A stretch of DNA of 64,000 nucleotides. Source: G963677085 sp963677085. Its GTDB lineage: Bacteria > Planctomycetota > Planctomycetia > Pirellulales > Thermoguttaceae. Of the stretch, positions 9,170 through 14,756 are shown piece by piece (the stretch's first letter is position 1; each line of letters opens with the position of its first letter). The DNA is taken from NCBI GenBank assembly GCA_963677085.2, contig CAXXFH010000004.1:3286001-3350000 (forward strand), in the 5' to 3' direction. Below the pieces are notes generated by a model. It had not been told where the DNA came from and made no database searches. It saw only the letters and a program-made list of their open reading frames with translations. Both the position numbers and the translations under genes were made by a program.

Positions 9170-9721
9170 TCAGCCATGGATCTCGATCTGCGCTAACTCC
9201 TCCTCTGTCGCTGGATTGTGAATCGGGTCGGGATGATCGAACGGCTTCGACCAAAGTCTCTTCCGCCAGTCGTTGGCAAACTCCTGGGCTATCGTCTCGC
9301 TGGCAAATTGGCGCCATATTCGAGGCGCCGTTGAGTCAACAATCTGTAAGTGCCCCAATTCATGCAAGAAGACCTCGTACAACAAGAACCGTCGCACGGC
9401 GGTCTCGGGCCATTGCATGCCACGCTTCGCGCCGAAGTTTTCAGGTGAGCCGTGCACACGTCGACGACCCGATCGGCGTACGAAAAAGGACGACAGGCTG
9501 ACATTGGGTGGCAATGCGCAGATCGCAATCTCACGGTGTCCTCGGTTCACATATCCGAGCCGCCGCCGTCCTAATGCCCGGTCGTTGAAATGGACCGTTC
9601 GCAACCGTTCGAAGACCTCATTGGGCAATCGTCCCAGCAGTATCTCGATGTCATCTGGGCACAGATAGTGCTTTCGCTTTTCGCCGGGTGGCGTGTAGCT
9701 GTAGCTGATTCGTTCATTCAT
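9170..9721 (-). CDS. HELGH metalloprotein embedded in the tRNA array
   Basis: From the ATG at 9721 the protein is 183 residues and contains LYEVFLHELGHLQIVDS, a gluzincin-like HExxH zinc site (HELGH). The rest is not recognised; GYVNRGHREIAICALPP upstream looks like a beta-strand edge preceding the HExxH helix, as in minimal metallopeptidases. No signal peptide or membrane segment is visible, so it should be cytoplasmic. It lies between tRNA-Trp and the HNH endonuclease gene, 67 nt from the latter and on the same strand as the tRNAs. Longer starts up to 9781 are possible. Activity as a peptidase is inference. Confidence 0.7.
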   Translation of the reverse strand: MNERISYSYTPPGEKRKHYLCPDDIEILLGRLPNEVFERLRTVHFNDRALGRRRLGYVNRGHREIAICALPPNVSLSSFFVRRSGRRRVHGSPENFGAKRGMQWPETAVRRFLLYEVFLHELGHLQIVDSTAPRIWRQFASETIAQEFANDWRKRLWSKPFDHPDPIHNPATEEELAQIEIHG

Positions 9722-9788
9722 GGTGGTGTCTTCTCGTGTTGGCCTGGGCCCAGCGCGGCCCCAATTCGCCGCGCCGGGCACTTGTCAA

Positions 9789-10385
9789 TCATTTCTGCAA
9801 CTCCACGTTCCAGTACGCTTCGCTGATGAACTTCGACCAGCTTGCGATCCGCGTCGTGTGGTCCGCGTACAGCGGCTTCCACGTCGGGCGGGTCGGTCGC
9901 TTGCGGAGCTTCACACCTGCCTGCTCCGGCGTCCGGTCGGCCTTCCGCTTGTTGCAGGCCATGCACGCCAGCACACAGTTTTCCCAGCTCGACACGCCTC
10001 CCTGCGACCGCGGCAACACGTGGTCGATCGTCAGTTCCTCGCTGCCGGGCTGCGCTCCGCAGTATTGGCACGTGTAGTGGTCGCGCTTGAACACGTTCCG
10101 GCGGCTGAAAGTCACTGCGCCCAACGGGAGGCGGTCGTAGCTGGTCAGCGTTACGACCTCCGGCACCCGTAGGCGGAACCGAACTGCCTGGACAAACGAC
10201 TCGCCATCCCGCGGCTTCAGCTTCGACCAATCAGCCCAGGTGTAAAGCTGGAAATCCTCCGGGTCCACCACGCGGGCCGAATCGTTCCAGACCAGCACCA
10301 GCGCTCGCTCCACGGTTGCCACGTGGACCGGCTGCCAGTTGCGGTTCAGGACCAGCGTCGGTTGTTCAAGTACCTTGGTGACCAT
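9789..10385 (-). CDS. HNH endonuclease embedded in the tRNA array
   Basis: A 198-residue protein with a complete HNH module near the C-terminus: CQYCGAQPGSEELTIDHVLP, then RSQGG, a conserved Asn in SSWENCVLACMACN, and KRKADRTPEQAG. The paired CxxC motifs bind zinc and the HV(L/I)P histidine is the usual catalytic residue. The N-terminus (TLVLNRNWQPVHVATVERAL) matches the common chromosomal and phage HNH family. It starts at ATG 10385 and lies between tRNA-Trp and tRNA-His. HNH genes have been reported next to tRNA arrays in other bacteria as I recall, so a role in mobility of the array is plausible but unproven. Confidence 0.9.
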   Translation of the reverse strand: MVTKVLEQPTLVLNRNWQPVHVATVERALVLVWNDSARVVDPEDFQLYTWADWSKLKPRDGESFVQAVRFRLRVPEVVTLTSYDRLPLGAVTFSRRNVFKRDHYTCQYCGAQPGSEELTIDHVLPRSQGGVSSWENCVLACMACNKRKADRTPEQAGVKLRKRPTRPTWKPLYADHTTRIASWSKFISEAYWNVELQK

Positions 10386-10406
10386 CGCTCACTTCCATTC
10401 CTCAAG

Positions 10407-10480
10407 GTTGACCGGCCGGGCTCGAACCGGCACATACCTGGTTCACAGCCAGGCGCTCTGCCCATTAAGCTACGGCCAAC
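10407..10480 (-). tRNA. tRNA-His(GTG)
   Basis: The acceptor TTGGCCG/CGGTCAA forms, with C73 opposite an encoded extra G at -1, the histidine identity pair. The loop CTGTGAA gives anticodon GTG. Confidence 0.95.
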
Positions 10481-10498
10481 ATGTGCGTTGTCTTGCAG

Positions 10499-10582
10499 CG
10501 GAAGGGGCGGGAGTCGAACCCGCAAGGCTTATCGCTCAACCGGCTTCCAACCGGGTCCCGTCGCCCATCGGGTGGCCCTTCC
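10499..10582 (-). tRNA. tRNA-Ser(GGA)
   Basis: The acceptor GGAAGGG/CCCTTCC pairs perfectly with G73. The loop TTGGAAG gives anticodon GGA. The long variable arm of about 15 nt marks a class II serine tRNA. Confidence 0.92.
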
Positions 10583-10597
10583 GTTCCTTTCTTCCAG

Positions 10598-10670
10598 CAC
10601 CCCGACCAGGACTCGAACCCGGAACCTCTCGTTAGAACCGAGAGATGATTGTCCATTTCACCATCGGGGC
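10598..10670 (-). tRNA. tRNA-Arg(TCT)
   Basis: The acceptor GCCCCGA/TCGGGGT has a G-U first pair. The loop GTTCTAA in a TCTCG/CGAGA stem gives anticodon TCT. Confidence 0.92.
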
Positions 10671-10687
10671 AACGACCCAGCACACAG

Positions 10688-10775
10688 CGGAGGGCAAGGG
10701 AGTCGAACCCTCATCTCCACAAGGGAGAACCGCGTTAGCAGTGCGGCCCGGCAATCCGGTATCCGGCTACCCTCC
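10688..10775 (-). tRNA. tRNA-Ser(GCT)
   Basis: The acceptor GGAGGGT/GCCCTCC has G73. The loop CTGCTAA gives anticodon GCT. The long variable arm identifies a class II serine tRNA. Confidence 0.93.
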
Positions 10776-10790
10776 GAAATCACGTATCAG

Positions 10791-10861
10791 TGGACCGACC
10801 GGGAATTGAACCCGGATCTCCAGACTGCCAGCCTGGCGTCTTCCCGTTGGACCATCAGCCC
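10791..10861 (-). tRNA. tRNA-Ala(GGC)
   Basis: The acceptor GGGCTGA/TCGGTCC carries the G3-U70 wobble pair that defines alanine identity. The loop CTGGCAG gives anticodon GGC. A73. Confidence 0.92.
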
Positions 10862-10873
10862 ATGTTCATTGAG

Positions 10874-10920
10874 TGGACCGCATGGGAATCGAACGCATCG
10901 CACCCATCTGCACCCGATCA
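10874..10920 (-). pseudogene. 3' half of a tRNA gene next to the methyltransferase gene
   Basis: A T arm (ATGCG TTCGATT CCCAT) and a 3' acceptor strand GCGGTCC with A73 are present. No matching 5' acceptor or D arm follows; instead the methyltransferase stop codon lies a few bases further on. This looks like a tRNA cut when the methyltransferase gene arrived. Confidence 0.45.
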
Positions 10921-10924
10921 GCCG

Positions 10925-11683
10925 TCACGCAACCTTGGCCACGTAGAACACGTAGCCGTAGTAGTCGTGGTACTTTGTCCACAATTCGATTTCCTGGTCG
11001 AGTTCGTCGGCAAATGCCTGGGCCGAAGAATCGCCTTGACGCTCCTCACGAAAACTCGCCAGTTCGGAGCGCAGCGGCGCGTAGTATTCCTCCCACCAAT
11101 CTTCGGGTGGCAACACAAAATGGGCAACGGGTTGGTAGCCTGTCGATTGCAAGGTTGACTCGTTCTGCTCGATCGAAGTGATGGCCGGATAGTCGTTGGA
11201 CCAGAACTGGGATAGTTCGGACGGGCGTGACTCGCTGAGCCAGGCGACCTCGGAAACAGCAATATGTCCCCCCGAGCGCAGAAGCCGCCGCCAACGTCGT
11301 AGCGCGGCCTCAAAGCCGATGATGTAAACAGCCGCCTCGGACCACACAATATCGAACGCTCCGTCCGGCAGAGGCGGATCAGCCATGTCGGCTTGCAGCG
11401 TTGTAATGTTCGATTGCACTCCACCATAGCGAGCCCTTGAACCAAGAGCGTCGAGAAAGGGCTGATGAATATCCACTGCCGTAACGTGGGCGTTCGCACT
11501 CGCAAGGATGATCGTGGCTGAACCCGCACCACAACCGAATTCCACGATGCGCGCATTTGGCGGCAGCGTGGGAATCAACGAAAGAGCGCGCCGGGACGAA
11601 GATTCACTGCCCGGTCCCTGCCGCCGAAGCCGCTCATAGAAAGAAAACATCAATTCGAGTTGTGGATCAGTTTCACCGCTCAT
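10925..11683 (-). CDS. SAM-dependent methyltransferase inserted in the tRNA array
   Basis: A 252-residue class I methyltransferase. The SAM-binding glycine motif is VEFGCGAGSATIILA, followed by the acidic strand end VTAVDIH. WSEAAVYIIGFEAALRRWRRLLRSGGHIAVSE covers motifs IV-VI. The ATG at 11683 follows a strong GGAGG at 8 nt; the frame is open further upstream only because it crosses a tRNA gene. It ends within five bases of a broken tRNA half and is flanked on the other side by tRNA-Met-like genes. A second member of the same family lies at 31,053-31,823. The substrate is unknown; a tRNA substrate would be attractive but is speculation. Confidence 0.88.
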   Translation of the reverse strand: MSGETDPQLELMFSFYERLRRQGPGSESSSRRALSLIPTLPPNARIVEFGCGAGSATIILASANAHVTAVDIHQPFLDALGSRARYGGVQSNITTLQADMADPPLPDGAFDIVWSEAAVYIIGFEAALRRWRRLLRSGGHIAVSEVAWLSESRPSELSQFWSNDYPAITSIEQNESTLQSTGYQPVAHFVLPPEDWWEEYYAPLRSELASFREERQGDSSAQAFADELDQEIELWTKYHDYYGYVFYVAKVA

Positions 11684-11790
11684 CAACAGAACCTCCAAAC
11701 CAGTCAACAATATCTTTTCCCGACAGCGCGAATCGCCCAGAACTCGCCACACGATTATGTAATCCAGAATCGTCCTGTCAATTGGGACAA

Positions 11791-11854
11791 TGGCGGGTCC
11801 GGGGGTCGCACCCGGCGGTCCAGGCTTATGGGCCCGGCTGAGCACTGGCCCACC
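11791..11854 (-). tRNA. Short tRNA-Met-like gene (CAT), reduced D arm
   Basis: The acceptor GGTGGGC/ACCCGCC has six pairs and one mismatch, and the T arm CCGGG TGCGACC CCCGG is intact. Only about 32 nt lie between them, so the D arm is shortened. The anticodon region CCCATAAG can be read as a CAT anticodon preceded by C33, or as an 8-nt loop. Possibly decayed. Confidence 0.5.
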
Positions 11855-11871
11855 CACAGCATGTTTTCAAG

Positions 11872-11941
11872 TTGCAGGCCCCGGTATCGAACCGGGCGCA
11901 CCGGCCTTATGAAAGCCAGTTGGGCACCTGCCGCGCCTGCA
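11872..11941 (-). tRNA. tRNA-Met(CAT)
   Basis: The acceptor TGCAGGC/GCCTGCA pairs perfectly. The loop TTCATAA in a TGGCT/GGCCG stem gives anticodon CAT with U33. The D arm is slightly short. It could be elongator Met or a lysidine-type Ile tRNA. Confidence 0.85.
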
Positions 11942-11950
11942 ATGTGTCAG

Positions 11951-12034
11951 TGACCACGGGGAGACTCGAACTCCCAATGCCCGTTGGGCACGACGATCTG
12001 AGCGTCGCGTGTCTGCCAATTCCACCACATGGTC
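11951..12034 (-). tRNA. tRNA-Leu(CAG)
   Basis: The acceptor GACCATG/CGTGGTC forms with A73. The loop CTCAGAT in a CGACG/CGTCG stem gives anticodon CAG. The long variable arm is normal for class II leucine tRNA. Confidence 0.95.
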
Positions 12035-12046
12035 ATTTTGCTTGAG

Positions 12047-12119
12047 TGGCCCGTGCGGGAATCGAACCCGCCTTTCCGGCTTGAGGGGCCGGCGTCCTGT
12101 ACCGATAGACGAACGAGCC
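12047..12119 (-). tRNA. tRNA-Glu(CTC), C33
   Basis: The acceptor GGCTCGT/ACGGGCC forms and the D arm (GTCTATCGG...AGGAC) has the glutamate style. The perfect stem CCGGC/GCCGG holds the loop CCCTCAA, giving CTC with C33. Confidence 0.85.
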
Positions 12120-12131
12120 GTAATGTCTCAG

Positions 12132-12215
12132 TGCGACGAGCAGGAGTTGAACCTGCAAATCCTCAAGGGATGGCTGGGTTACGGCCAGTTGGGCTTGCCA
12201 ATGCCCAATCGTCGC
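12132..12215 (-). tRNA. tRNA-Tyr(GTA), C33
   Basis: The acceptor GCGACGA/TCGTCGC pairs perfectly with A73 and the variable arm is long, as in bacterial tyrosine tRNA. With the four-pair stem CTGG/CCAG the loop is CCGTAAC, giving GTA with C33. This is the only tyrosine tRNA in the array. Confidence 0.78.
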
Positions 12216-12229
12216 ATGTTGTTTGCGAG

Positions 12230-12304
12230 TGGCGCAGGCGGGACTCGAACCCGCAGATCACCAAGGTTTGAGCTTGGCCGCTTTGCCGATTTGCGTACCG
12301 CGCC
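12230..12304 (-). tRNA. tRNA with Leu(CAA) anticodon and short variable loop
   Basis: The acceptor GGCGCGG/CTGCGCC forms with A73. The loop CTCAAAC in a CCAAG/CTTGG stem gives CAA. The variable region is only 6 nt, whereas bacterial leucine tRNAs have a long arm, so the charged amino acid is uncertain. Confidence 0.82.
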
Positions 12305-12319
12305 GCCGCTCGTCCCCAG

Positions 12320-12394
12320 CGCCCTCGACGGGATTTGAACCCGCGATCTCCTGCGTGACAGGCAGGCGAGCACTCCAGGCTGCTCCACGAGGAC
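12320..12394 (-). tRNA. tRNA-Asp(GTC)
   Basis: The acceptor GTCCTCG/CGAGGGC forms with G73. The loop CTGTCAC in a perfect CCTGC/GCAGG stem gives anticodon GTC. Confidence 0.95.
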
Positions 12395-12408
12395 GAATTT
12401 GTTTTCAA

Positions 12409-12483
12409 TGGCCCTGGTGGGACTCGAACCCACAGCATCCCTGGTTCTAAGCCAGGGTGGTCTGCCAAATTGCCTACCGGGCC
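12409..12483 (-). tRNA. tRNA with Leu(TAG) anticodon and short variable loop
   Basis: The acceptor GGCCCGG/CAGGGCC has one mismatch and A73. The loop CTTAGAA in CCTGG/CCAGG gives TAG. The variable region is 6 nt, not the long arm expected of bacterial leucine tRNA. Confidence 0.85.
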
Positions 12484-12484
12484 G

Positions 12485-12558
12485 TGCCCAGGGCCGGAGT
12501 CGAACCTGCAACCGCCTGGGTTTAAGCCAAGCCGCTCTGCCAGTTGGCGTACCTGGGC
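12485..12558 (-). tRNA. tRNA with Leu(TAA) anticodon and short variable loop
   Basis: The acceptor GCCCAGG/CCTGGGC pairs perfectly with A73. The loop CTTAAAC gives TAA. The variable region is 5 nt, making this the third leucine-anticodon tRNA of class I shape in the array. Confidence 0.85.
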
Positions 12559-12565
12559 AATCAAG

Positions 12566-12637
12566 TAGCCCCGGATGGAGTCGAACCATCGTTTCCTGGG
12601 TGTGGACCAAGTGTCGTTGCCGTTGGACCACGGGGCT
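12566..12637 (-). tRNA. tRNA-Val(CAC), C33
   Basis: The acceptor AGCCCCG/CGGGGCT pairs perfectly with A73. The stem CTTGG/CCAGG holds the loop TCCACAC, giving CAC with C33. It is the only valine tRNA of the array. Confidence 0.85.
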
Positions 12638-12649
12638 GTGTTATTGGAG

Positions 12650-12720
12650 TGGAGTCACCGGGAATCGCACCCGGATTTCCGGCTTGCGGAGCCGGCGTCG
12701 TCCTGTTGGACCATGACCCC
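12650..12720 (-). tRNA. tRNA-Ala(CGC), C33
   Basis: The acceptor GGGGTCA/TGACTCC has the G3-U70 alanine pair and A73. The perfect stem CCGGC/GCCGG holds the loop TCCGCAA, giving CGC with C33. Confidence 0.87.
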
Positions 12721-12724
12721 GAAG

Positions 12725-12810
12725 CGGAAGCCGTGGGACTCGAACCCACAAGCGGCTGCTCGCCGCCACCTGTTTTCAAGACAGGCTCCTCATCCGGCCG
12801 GATGACTTCC
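12725..12810 (-). tRNA. tRNA-Ser(TGA)
   Basis: The acceptor GGAAGTC/GGCTTCC forms with G73. The loop CTTGAAA in CCTGT/ACAGG gives TGA. A long GC-rich variable arm marks class II. Confidence 0.95.
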
Positions 12811-12820
12811 GTCTGCGAAG

Positions 12821-12891
12821 CTGCGGGAGCTGGACTTGAACCAACATGACGACGTTCAGAGCGTCGCATCCTGCCGTTGGATGATCCCGCA
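12821..12891 (-). tRNA. tRNA-Gln(CTG)
   Basis: The acceptor TGCGGGA/TCCCGCA starts with the U1-A72 pair typical of glutamine and has G73. The loop CTCTGAA in CGACG/CGTCG gives CTG. Confidence 0.94.
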
Positions 12892-12928
12892 TCGGTTTTC
12901 CTTGGAGACACGCATGGTCTCGGTGGAG

Positions 12929-12999
12929 TTCGGGGAGGAGGGGTCGAACCTCCGTCTCCTGGTTCAAAGCCAGACGGCCTACCGCTAGCCGATCCCCGA
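12929..12999 (-). tRNA. tRNA-Gln(TTG)
   Basis: The acceptor TCGGGGA/TCCCCGA pairs perfectly. The loop CTTTGAA in TCTGG/CCAGG gives TTG. The discriminator is A73, not the usual G. Confidence 0.92.
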
Positions 13000-13010
13000 T
13001 CAAATGCCAG

Positions 13011-13082
13011 AGTGCCCTGCGGGAGTCGAACCCGCCTCGCCGGATTGGAAGCCCGGCACCTTTGCCGCTCGGCCAAGGGCAC
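13011..13082 (-). tRNA. tRNA-Gly(TCC)
   Basis: The acceptor GTGCCCT/AGGGCAC pairs perfectly with U73. The loop CTTCCAA gives anticodon TCC. Confidence 0.94.
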
Positions 13083-13087
13083 GAAGG

Positions 13088-13172
13088 CGGAAGGTGAGAG
13101 AGTCGAACTCCCAAGGCTCATCGCTCGGCCGCTTTCGCCCACGGCTGCCATCGCCAGTTGGCTTGCCCTTCC
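13088..13172 (-). tRNA. tRNA-Ser(CGA) with unusual anticodon loop
   Basis: The acceptor GGAAGGG/ACCTTCC has six pairs and G73, and a long variable arm marks class II serine. The stem GCCGT/GCGGC leaves an 8-nt loop GGGCGAAA with a CGA anticodon preceded by G rather than U. Confidence 0.82.
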
Positions 13173-13187
13173 GTTTTCTCCAAAAGG

Positions 13188-13262
13188 CTGCGGCGGCAGG
13201 AATCGAACCTGCGTCAGGGCGATTAACAGTCGCCTACCCGTACCAACACGGGTCCCACCGCA
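13188..13262 (-). tRNA. tRNA-Asn(GTT)
   Basis: The acceptor TGCGGTG/CGCCGCA forms with G73. The loop CTGTTAA in a perfect GGCGA/TCGCC stem gives GTT. Confidence 0.95.
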
Positions 13263-13269
13263 ATCACAG

Positions 13270-13343
13270 TCAGGACGGCCGGATTTGAACCGGCGATCTC
13301 GTGCGCCCGGGGCACGCGGAATACCAGGCTTTCCTACGTCCTG
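13270..13343 (-). tRNA. tRNA-Pro(CGG), C33
   Basis: The acceptor CAGGACG/CGTCCTG pairs perfectly with A73. The perfect stem CGTGC/GCACG holds the loop CCCGGGC, giving CGG with C33. Confidence 0.87.
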
Positions 13344-13352
13344 TTCATCGAG

Positions 13353-13423
13353 AGCGCCCAGCGGGAGTTGAACCCGCGATTCCTGCATGGCAAGCAGGTA
13401 GGTTTCCGCTACATCATGGGCGC
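13353..13423 (-). tRNA. tRNA-Gly(GCC)
   Basis: The acceptor GCGCCCA/TGGGCGC pairs perfectly with U73. The loop TTGCCAT in CCTGC/GCAGG gives GCC. Confidence 0.95.
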
Positions 13424-13456
13424 GTCGTATCGTGTGCCAGATTGCCAATGAACAAG

Positions 13457-13528
13457 AGCACCGGGCGGGACTCGAACCCGCGTCGCCGCATTACGGGTGC
13501 GGTATCCTTGCCGCTGGACGACCAGTGC
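13457..13528 (-). tRNA. tRNA-Thr(CGT), C33
   Basis: The acceptor GCACTGG/CCGGTGC forms with U73. The perfect stem CCGCA/TGCGG holds the loop CCCGTAA, giving CGT with C33. Confidence 0.87.
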
Positions 13529-13539
13529 GATCAACTCAG

Positions 13540-13612
13540 TGGGACCAGAGGGACTTGAACCCTCACCTGGCGGATTAAGAGTCCGCTGTGCTGCCGCTAG
13601 CACCTTGATCCC
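13540..13612 (-). tRNA. tRNA-Lys(CTT)
   Basis: The acceptor GGGATCA/TGGTCCC forms with A73. The loop CTCTTAA in a perfect GCGGA/TCCGC stem gives CTT. Confidence 0.95.
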
Positions 13613-13618
13613 AATCAA

Positions 13619-13691
13619 TCGGCGCGGAGGGAGTCGAACCCTCGACCTGGCCCTTATAAGAGGTCTGCTCTCACCGCTGAGCTACGCGCCA
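13619..13691 (-). tRNA. tRNA-Ile(TAT)
   Basis: The acceptor TGGCGCG/CGCGCCG has a U1-G72 pair. The loop CTTATAA gives TAT. Bacteria usually read AUA with a lysidine-modified CAU tRNA, so an encoded TAT anticodon is noteworthy. The 28-42 pair is mismatched. Confidence 0.85.
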
Positions 13692-13696
13692 GCGAG

Positions 13697-13768
13697 TAGG
13701 GCCGGAGGGACTCGAACCCACACCTGCCGGATTAAAAGTCCGGTATGCTGCCGTTACACCACGACCCT
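13697..13768 (-). tRNA. tRNA-Lys(TTT)
   Basis: The acceptor AGGGTCG/CGGCCCT forms with A73. The loop CTTTTAA in a perfect CCGGA/TCCGG stem gives TTT. The T stem has one mismatch. Confidence 0.93.
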
Positions 13769-13839
13769 GTGGTTGGTCGGGCGTATGCGTTTCAACCGTG
13801 TCAACATCGCTTCGCTCCTCTTCCTTCGATCGTGCCAAG

Positions 13840-13911
13840 TGGTAGCCCTGAGAATCGAACTCAGCGCCACGTGGTTATCAGCCGCGTTCGGGCAACCAGC
13901 CCTCGACTACC
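13840..13911 (-). tRNA. tRNA-Ile(GAT)
   Basis: The acceptor GGTAGTC/GGCTACC forms with A73. The loop CTGATAA gives GAT; the anticodon stem CGCGG/CCACG has one mismatch. Confidence 0.9.
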
Positions 13912-13937
13912 GCGTGCCAACGTCATTGTCGATCGAG

Positions 13938-14010
13938 TCGGGATGGCAGGACTCGAACCTGCGTCTCCGTGCTCCCAAAGCACGTGGGTTCGCCGCTACC
14001 CTGCATCCCG
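13938..14010 (-). tRNA. tRNA-Pro(TGG)
   Basis: The acceptor CGGGATG/CATCCCG pairs perfectly with A73. The loop TTTGGGA in CGTGC/GCACG gives TGG with the normal U33. Confidence 0.95.
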
Positions 14011-14020
14011 TTGTTTCAAG

Positions 14021-14095
14021 TCAGAACGGCCGGATTTGAACCGGCGATCTCCTGCACCCCGAGCAGGCGCGATAGCCAGGCTTCGCTACGTTCTG
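14021..14095 (-). tRNA. tRNA-Pro(GGG), C33
   Basis: The acceptor CAGAACG/CGTTCTG pairs perfectly with A73. The perfect stem CCTGC/GCAGG holds the loop TCGGGGT, giving GGG with C33. Confidence 0.87.
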
Positions 14096-14102
14096 CCGTC
14101 AG

Positions 14103-14174
14103 TGGCCCGTGCGGGAGTCGAACCCACCTCGCGGCCTTGAAAGGGCCGCATCCTGTCCGATAGACGAACGAGCC
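14103..14174 (-). tRNA. tRNA-Glu(TTC)
   Basis: The acceptor GGCTCGT/ACGGGCC is identical to that of the CTC isoacceptor at 12,047, suggesting duplication within the array. The loop CTTTCAA in CGGCC/GGCCG gives TTC with U33. Confidence 0.94.
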
Positions 14175-14201
14175 GCATCAGCGCGCACCTTCAGCGCCAA
14201 G

Positions 14202-14273
14202 TGGGCCGGGAGGTGCTCGAACCCTCGTCTCCTGGTCTTCAGCCAGGCGCTACGCCGTCTCAGCTACCAGCCC
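14202..14273 (-). tRNA. tRNA-Phe(GAA), first tRNA of the array
   Basis: The acceptor GGGCTGG/CCGGCCC forms with A73. The loop CTGAAGA in CCTGG/CCAGG gives GAA. It is the most upstream tRNA in the direction of transcription, three bases from the hairpin at 14,277. Confidence 0.94.
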
Positions 14274-14275
14274 AA

Positions 14276-14314
14276 CAAAAAAACCCGGTGTCGCTTGTGA
14301 CACCGGGTTTCTTG
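14276..14314 (-). terminator. Intrinsic-terminator-like hairpin upstream of the tRNA array
   Basis: A perfect stem AACCCGGTGTC/GACACCGGGTT with a six-base loop is followed, on the minus strand, by a run of T residues directly ahead of tRNA-Phe. It would end minus-strand transcription arriving from the right, or act as an attenuator for the array. Confidence 0.75.
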
Positions 14315-14756
14315 GGAACCCATCGTGACGTAAAGTCAAGCGTCACAAGCGCAAAGGATGCACGGGCAGGGTATTCGCCGGTTGACCGGCATAACGCCCT
14401 GTGCATTTTGGTTCGCTTGCTATACTTGACCTAAACGAAGTCATTGTCCTTCTCGCAGTTGTGGAACCCGGCCGACCTCCTCGGTCAGCCCTCATACGTA
14501 TAGACGCCCCAGGGGCTGAAATGGTTCACGAAAATCCTGGAGCACACAGCCGCCTTATGTACAGGATACCGAAACCGGCCACTTTATTCCCCGTGGATTG
14601 AGAATTCCCGTTTCGGCCAGCCGGCGGCCGGTCACCCGTTGGGAGATTTACCGGACGCCGTATGGCAACTTGGGGAGCTGGCTCAGCCTGGACGCCATCG
14701 GGCTTCTTGGGTCGCCGGACGTGAAATCGGGTGGGGTGGCCGGAGTGGCGTTGGCA
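14315..14756. other. Gene-less stretch upstream of the tRNA array
   Basis: No supported gene is visible. The array promoter should lie here on the minus strand. A small palindrome (GTGACG...CGTCAC, near 14,326-14,347) is visible, but no convincing -35/-10 pair. Confidence 0.45.

Noticed and set aside
10323..13615. Many plus- and minus-strand open frames across the tRNA array, with recurring GFEP- or GLEP-like peptides
   Set aside because: The recurring peptides are translations of tRNA T arms in antisense. The underlying sequence is tRNA, not protein-coding.
8136..14273. The idea that the spaced tRNA repeats form a CRISPR array
   Set aside because: The repeated units fold as tRNAs with differing anticodons, spacing is irregular and no cas-like gene is present. 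No CRISPR array was seen anywhere in the window.
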